Positions 7,091 to 9,161 of a DNA stretch of 9,161 nt are shown here, piece after piece (positions within the stretch are counted from its first letter, which is position 1; every line of letters starts with the position of its first letter). The notes under the pieces were generated by a model. That model was not told the DNA's origin and did no database searches. It saw nothing but the letters and a program-made list of their open reading frames with translations. A program made the translations under genes and the position numbers. This DNA is from Microcaldota archaeon (lineage in GTDB: Archaea; Micrarchaeota; Micrarchaeia; Micrarchaeales; CABMGC01), in NCBI GenBank assembly GCA_021846005.1, contig JAJZIZ010000026.1, positions 1-9,161 of the forward strand, written 5' to 3'.

Positions 7091-8704
7091 TCATATTACT
7101 ATTAGTGCTCCGCCTGGCGCTGTTTTCGATGCGTTGTTTTCAGTATAATTCAGGAAAAGGCGAAGCTGGAGGTTCAGAGGTATGGCAGTTATACTCTTGC
7201 TGTCGTTGTAACAGTTGGCAATTACTTCTGCAGACCGGCCTGGTTGAATGGTTTTGTTTACTGAAGACCCAGGGCCAATGCCGTTTAAGAAGCATCCTAC
7301 CGCATTGAGTTTTACCGTGTCGTTGAAATCGTTCGTTACGTTGAAGGAAATGGAACTGTTGCCGAATGTCGGAGAACTGCAGTTCAAATTGGCAGTGAAA
7401 CTGCAAGTGTTGGTTATTCCGTCGGTGAAATTTATTGCCTTGCCGTCTAAACCGGCTTTTTGTATAAGGTATATGTTCTTGCTCACCTCGCCGAATGGAT
7501 TTGTAGAAGAATTGGTAAGAGAGAAGATGCTTATGTTATAATTTCCGATATATTCGGTTGTGCGTATAAGGGAAGTGTTGCCCGGGACCCCCGAATTGGG
7601 CAGGAGATACACGCTGCAATACGAGCTTGTGTTGAATGTGTCAGTCAAACCATAACAGGTGTGATTTTCAGTGAAATTTTTCCACAAGGAATAATAGACC
7701 ACGGAACTTGTATTATCAACTACCAGTTTCCCGTATCTTGTTCCTTTGGAACTGCTTTTGTAGAAGTCCCCTATCTGTATTGAGTTATTTGGCACCACAA
7801 GTATCTTTCCTAGAGTGTTGTTTTGCGATATGCCATGAATTCCTGTTGTAATTTTTTCTGCGCATGTTGCATTCCCCTGCCATGAGAAAGTTTTTATCCA
7901 TCCGGAGGAATACCAACTGCACAGTGTTGTGTTTGCTGATAACGTAACCATAGTTACAGATTCGTTTCCTGCCGTTGTATTGATTGCGGTGAGATTCTCA
8001 GCTTGCGCGGCGGCAGTTATCACTGACGGTTCGAGATATCCATCAAACCACATGGAATATCCTTTGGAGCCGTTGTAGTCCGAGCCGGCTGAAGAAAAGT
8101 TCGCTATATAGCTTCCGCCTATTCTGAAAAGGCGATACATGAAGTTGTTTACAAGAACAAGGTTGGATAATTGCATTTGGTCCACGCTGTAGTTTGTATC
8201 CATATAGGAAGATATTTCGTATCCGAGGCTTGTCATGTTTGAGTGGTAGAAGCCAGTCGAGTTCCCAGGAAGCAGTTTCTGCGGCGATGGTGTTGCAGGA
8301 GCGAGGACAGTTATCATTTCGCTGCTGATGGCCTTGTTCCTATTTGCCAGATCATATAGTTTTGCAGGATCCGCTTCTGCAGTGAAATTATATCCGCCAG
8401 GAGTCGAGAAGGTATGTGAGATCTCTATTATGGTTCCTTTTCCCTGTGATAATGATACGTTGTAGACACTTGTCAGATTGCCGTTTATTATTATGCTTAT
8501 TGGGAGATCTCTCACAGTAGGGCCTAGATTTGATACCTGCAAAGAGAGTGTTGCTTTCTGGTATTGGTATATAGTAGAATTTGGTACTGCAGAAGTAAAG
8601 TTTAGCATCACGGAAGTTTGTGGGTGATAATTAAATCTTACATAAAGCGCTGCTGCCAATATTACAATTATTAACACAATCCAGTAGTATATTTCTCTCT
8701 TCAT
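7091..8704 (-). CDS. N-terminally anchored, sequon-rich surface protein with CARDB-like domain
   Basis: This protein of 537 residues is of unknown function. Residues 1-4 are MKRE, followed by one hydrophobic segment (about 5-22), giving a signal-anchor with the remainder outside the cell; no lipobox or class III pilin motif is visible. Residues about 30-133 resemble a CARDB/APHP Ig-like adhesion domain: LQVSNLGPTVRDLPI, the PGGYNFTAEADP turn and NRNKAISSEMITV. A Pro-rich linker (134-147) leads to a long Ser/Thr/Asn-rich region with no family I recognise. About 445-535 looks like another beta-sandwich (NVTNDFNDTVKLNAVGC, then IQPGRSAEV). I count about 33 N-x-S/T sequons, and eight cysteines, all after residue 260 (262, 281, 350, 363, 434, 442, 471, 498). 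The ATG at 8704 is preferred to an in-frame TTG at 8728 because AGGT lies six bases before it and the anchor then starts correctly. The upstream winged-helix gene ends 24 bases away, so the two are probably co-transcribed. Role is likely cell-envelope or adhesion, by inference. Confidence 0.8.
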   Translation of the reverse strand: MKREIYYWIVLIIVILAAALYVRFNYHPQTSVMLNFTSAVPNSTIYQYQKATLSLQVSNLGPTVRDLPISIIINGNLTSVYNVSLSQGKGTIIEISHTFSTPGGYNFTAEADPAKLYDLANRNKAISSEMITVLAPATPSPQKLLPGNSTGFYHSNMTSLGYEISSYMDTNYSVDQMQLSNLVLVNNFMYRLFRIGGSYIANFSSAGSDYNGSKGYSMWFDGYLEPSVITAAAQAENLTAINTTAGNESVTMVTLSANTTLCSWYSSGWIKTFSWQGNATCAEKITTGIHGISQNNTLGKILVVPNNSIQIGDFYKSSSKGTRYGKLVVDNTSSVVYYSLWKNFTENHTCYGLTDTFNTSSYCSVYLLPNSGVPGNTSLIRTTEYIGNYNISIFSLTNSSTNPFGEVSKNIYLIQKAGLDGKAINFTDGITNTCSFTANLNCSSPTFGNSSISFNVTNDFNDTVKLNAVGCFLNGIGPGSSVNKTIQPGRSAEVIANCYNDSKSITAIPLNLQLRLFLNYTENNASKTAPGGALIVI

Positions 8705-8710
8705 ACCATT

Positions 8711-8714
8711 ACCT
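8711..8714 (-). promoter_or_regulatory. Ribosome binding site that decides the surface-protein start
   Basis: On the - strand AGGTAAT differs by one base from the AGGTGAT Shine-Dalgarno consensus. The AGGT core is six bases (AATGGT) from the ATG at 8704. The in-frame TTG at 8728, directly after the upstream stop codon, has no comparable site, so the ATG is the better start. Confidence 0.6.
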
Positions 8715-8728
8715 ATTCCATTCCACAA

Positions 8729-9161
8729 TCATATTACTGCGTTTTTGTTTTTCATGTCCTTTACAACGTCGCCTATCTTTGCTGAGACTTCCTTGTAAAA
8801 GGAGTCGAAGATACTAAATGACCAGTTGTACGCGTCGTATCTGTCCCCGGCGGTCGGGTGCTTAAAACTGAATTTTCCTTCCCCATTTTCCAGAAAGCCC
8901 ATCTTCTTCATGCGCAACAGGTGATACCTTAGTGTTTTTTCGTTGATGGGCTTCCAGTTCTTGCCTATGTAATCTGACATTTCTCTGACGGTCGGATCTT
9001 GTTTTTTTAGGAACTGAAAATATACCATTGCGTCAAGGACGGCTATGGACCCCATGCGTGATTCTCCTGGATTTATTATCCCCATAGACAGCGCAAGCCA
9101 ACGTATTGCGGATCTTCTTGTGTCTAGGGCTTCCTTGCTCAGCCTGAGATTTCTTACAGTG
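8729..9161 (-). CDS. Winged-helix DNA-binding protein (probably 5' partial)
   Basis: This is a small putative transcription regulator with no family name I can assign safely. Counting from the ATG at 9085 it has 118 residues. A winged helix-turn-helix spans about 13-76: helix AVLDAMVYFQFL, a helix in TVREMSDYIG, recognition helix NEKTLRYHLLRMKKMGFLE and a short wing GEGKFSFKHP. A Phe/Asp-rich helical tail may mediate dimerisation, ending in a Lys/Asn-rich terminus. The frame upstream of that ATG stays open for 25 codons to the window edge and reads like protein (LSKEALDTRRSAIRWLALS). It contains no ATG, GTG or TTG, and ATG9085 lacks a Shine-Dalgarno site. The true start is therefore probably outside the window. 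Alternatives are ATG9085, or ATG9055, which has AGGAG eight bases upstream. The gene ends 24 bases before the surface-protein start. No membrane segment or ligand domain is visible in the part seen. Confidence 0.75.
   Translation of the reverse strand, partial: TVRNLRLSKEALDTRRSAIRWLALSMGIINPGESRMGSIAVLDAMVYFQFLKKQDPTVREMSDYIGKNWKPINEKTLRYHLLRMKKMGFLENGEGKFSFKHPTAGDRYDAYNWSFSIFDSFYKEVSAKIGDVVKDMKNKNAVI

Noticed and set aside
7140..7406. 88-codon - strand frame overlapping the surface-protein gene
   Set aside because: Gln/His/Phe-rich low-complexity translation in another frame of a gene with clear domain structure; no evidence of dual coding.
1..9161. CRISPR array, insertion sequence, tRNA or toxin-antitoxin cassette
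   Set aside because: No regularly spaced repeats, transposase motifs, cloverleaf or small gene pair of that kind were seen on either strand.

Overview
The window looks like a piece of an archaeal chromosome. The evidence is an Lhr-type superfamily 2 helicase, a membrane-anchored surface protein packed with N-glycosylation sequons, AGGT-type Shine-Dalgarno sequences six bases before start codons, and heavy use of ATA, AGA and AGG codons. DNA gyrase occurs in several archaeal lineages, which are thought to have acquired it from bacteria. Together with the style of the C-terminal Ig-like domain in the surface protein, this suggests a euryarchaeon or a DPANN lineage such as Micrarchaeota. The lineage is an inference; no rRNA or other marker is present to settle it.

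The left half (2-4180, + strand) is a gyrB-gyrA operon. gyrB lacks about its first 60 codons because the window starts inside it. gyrA begins 9 bases after the gyrB stop and is complete, with the breakage-reunion domain, GyrA box and six-bladed C-terminal domain. Several residues that contact quinolones or aminocoumarins in bacterial gyrase are replaced here.

The right half is on the - strand and converges on gyrA across a 45-base gap. Read in transcription order from the right edge it holds: a winged-helix protein whose reading frame stays open to the window edge (8729-9161); a 537-residue N-terminally anchored extracytoplasmic protein with a CARDB-like domain, about 33 sequons and eight paired cysteines (7091-8704); and, after 105 bases, a 919-residue Lhr-like helicase with a C-terminal four-cysteine zinc-binding motif and a helix-hairpin-helix-like segment (4226-6985).

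The gyrase genes work together as one A2B2 enzyme that manages DNA topology. The helicase is an information-processing enzyme with no visible operon partner in its own pathway. The winged-helix gene and the surface-protein gene are close enough to be co-transcribed, but a shared role is only a hypothesis. I see no mobile element, CRISPR array, RNA gene or defence cassette. The most unusual content is the residue set at gyrase drug sites and the winged-helix/surface-protein pair; I cannot claim a new system from the sequence alone.
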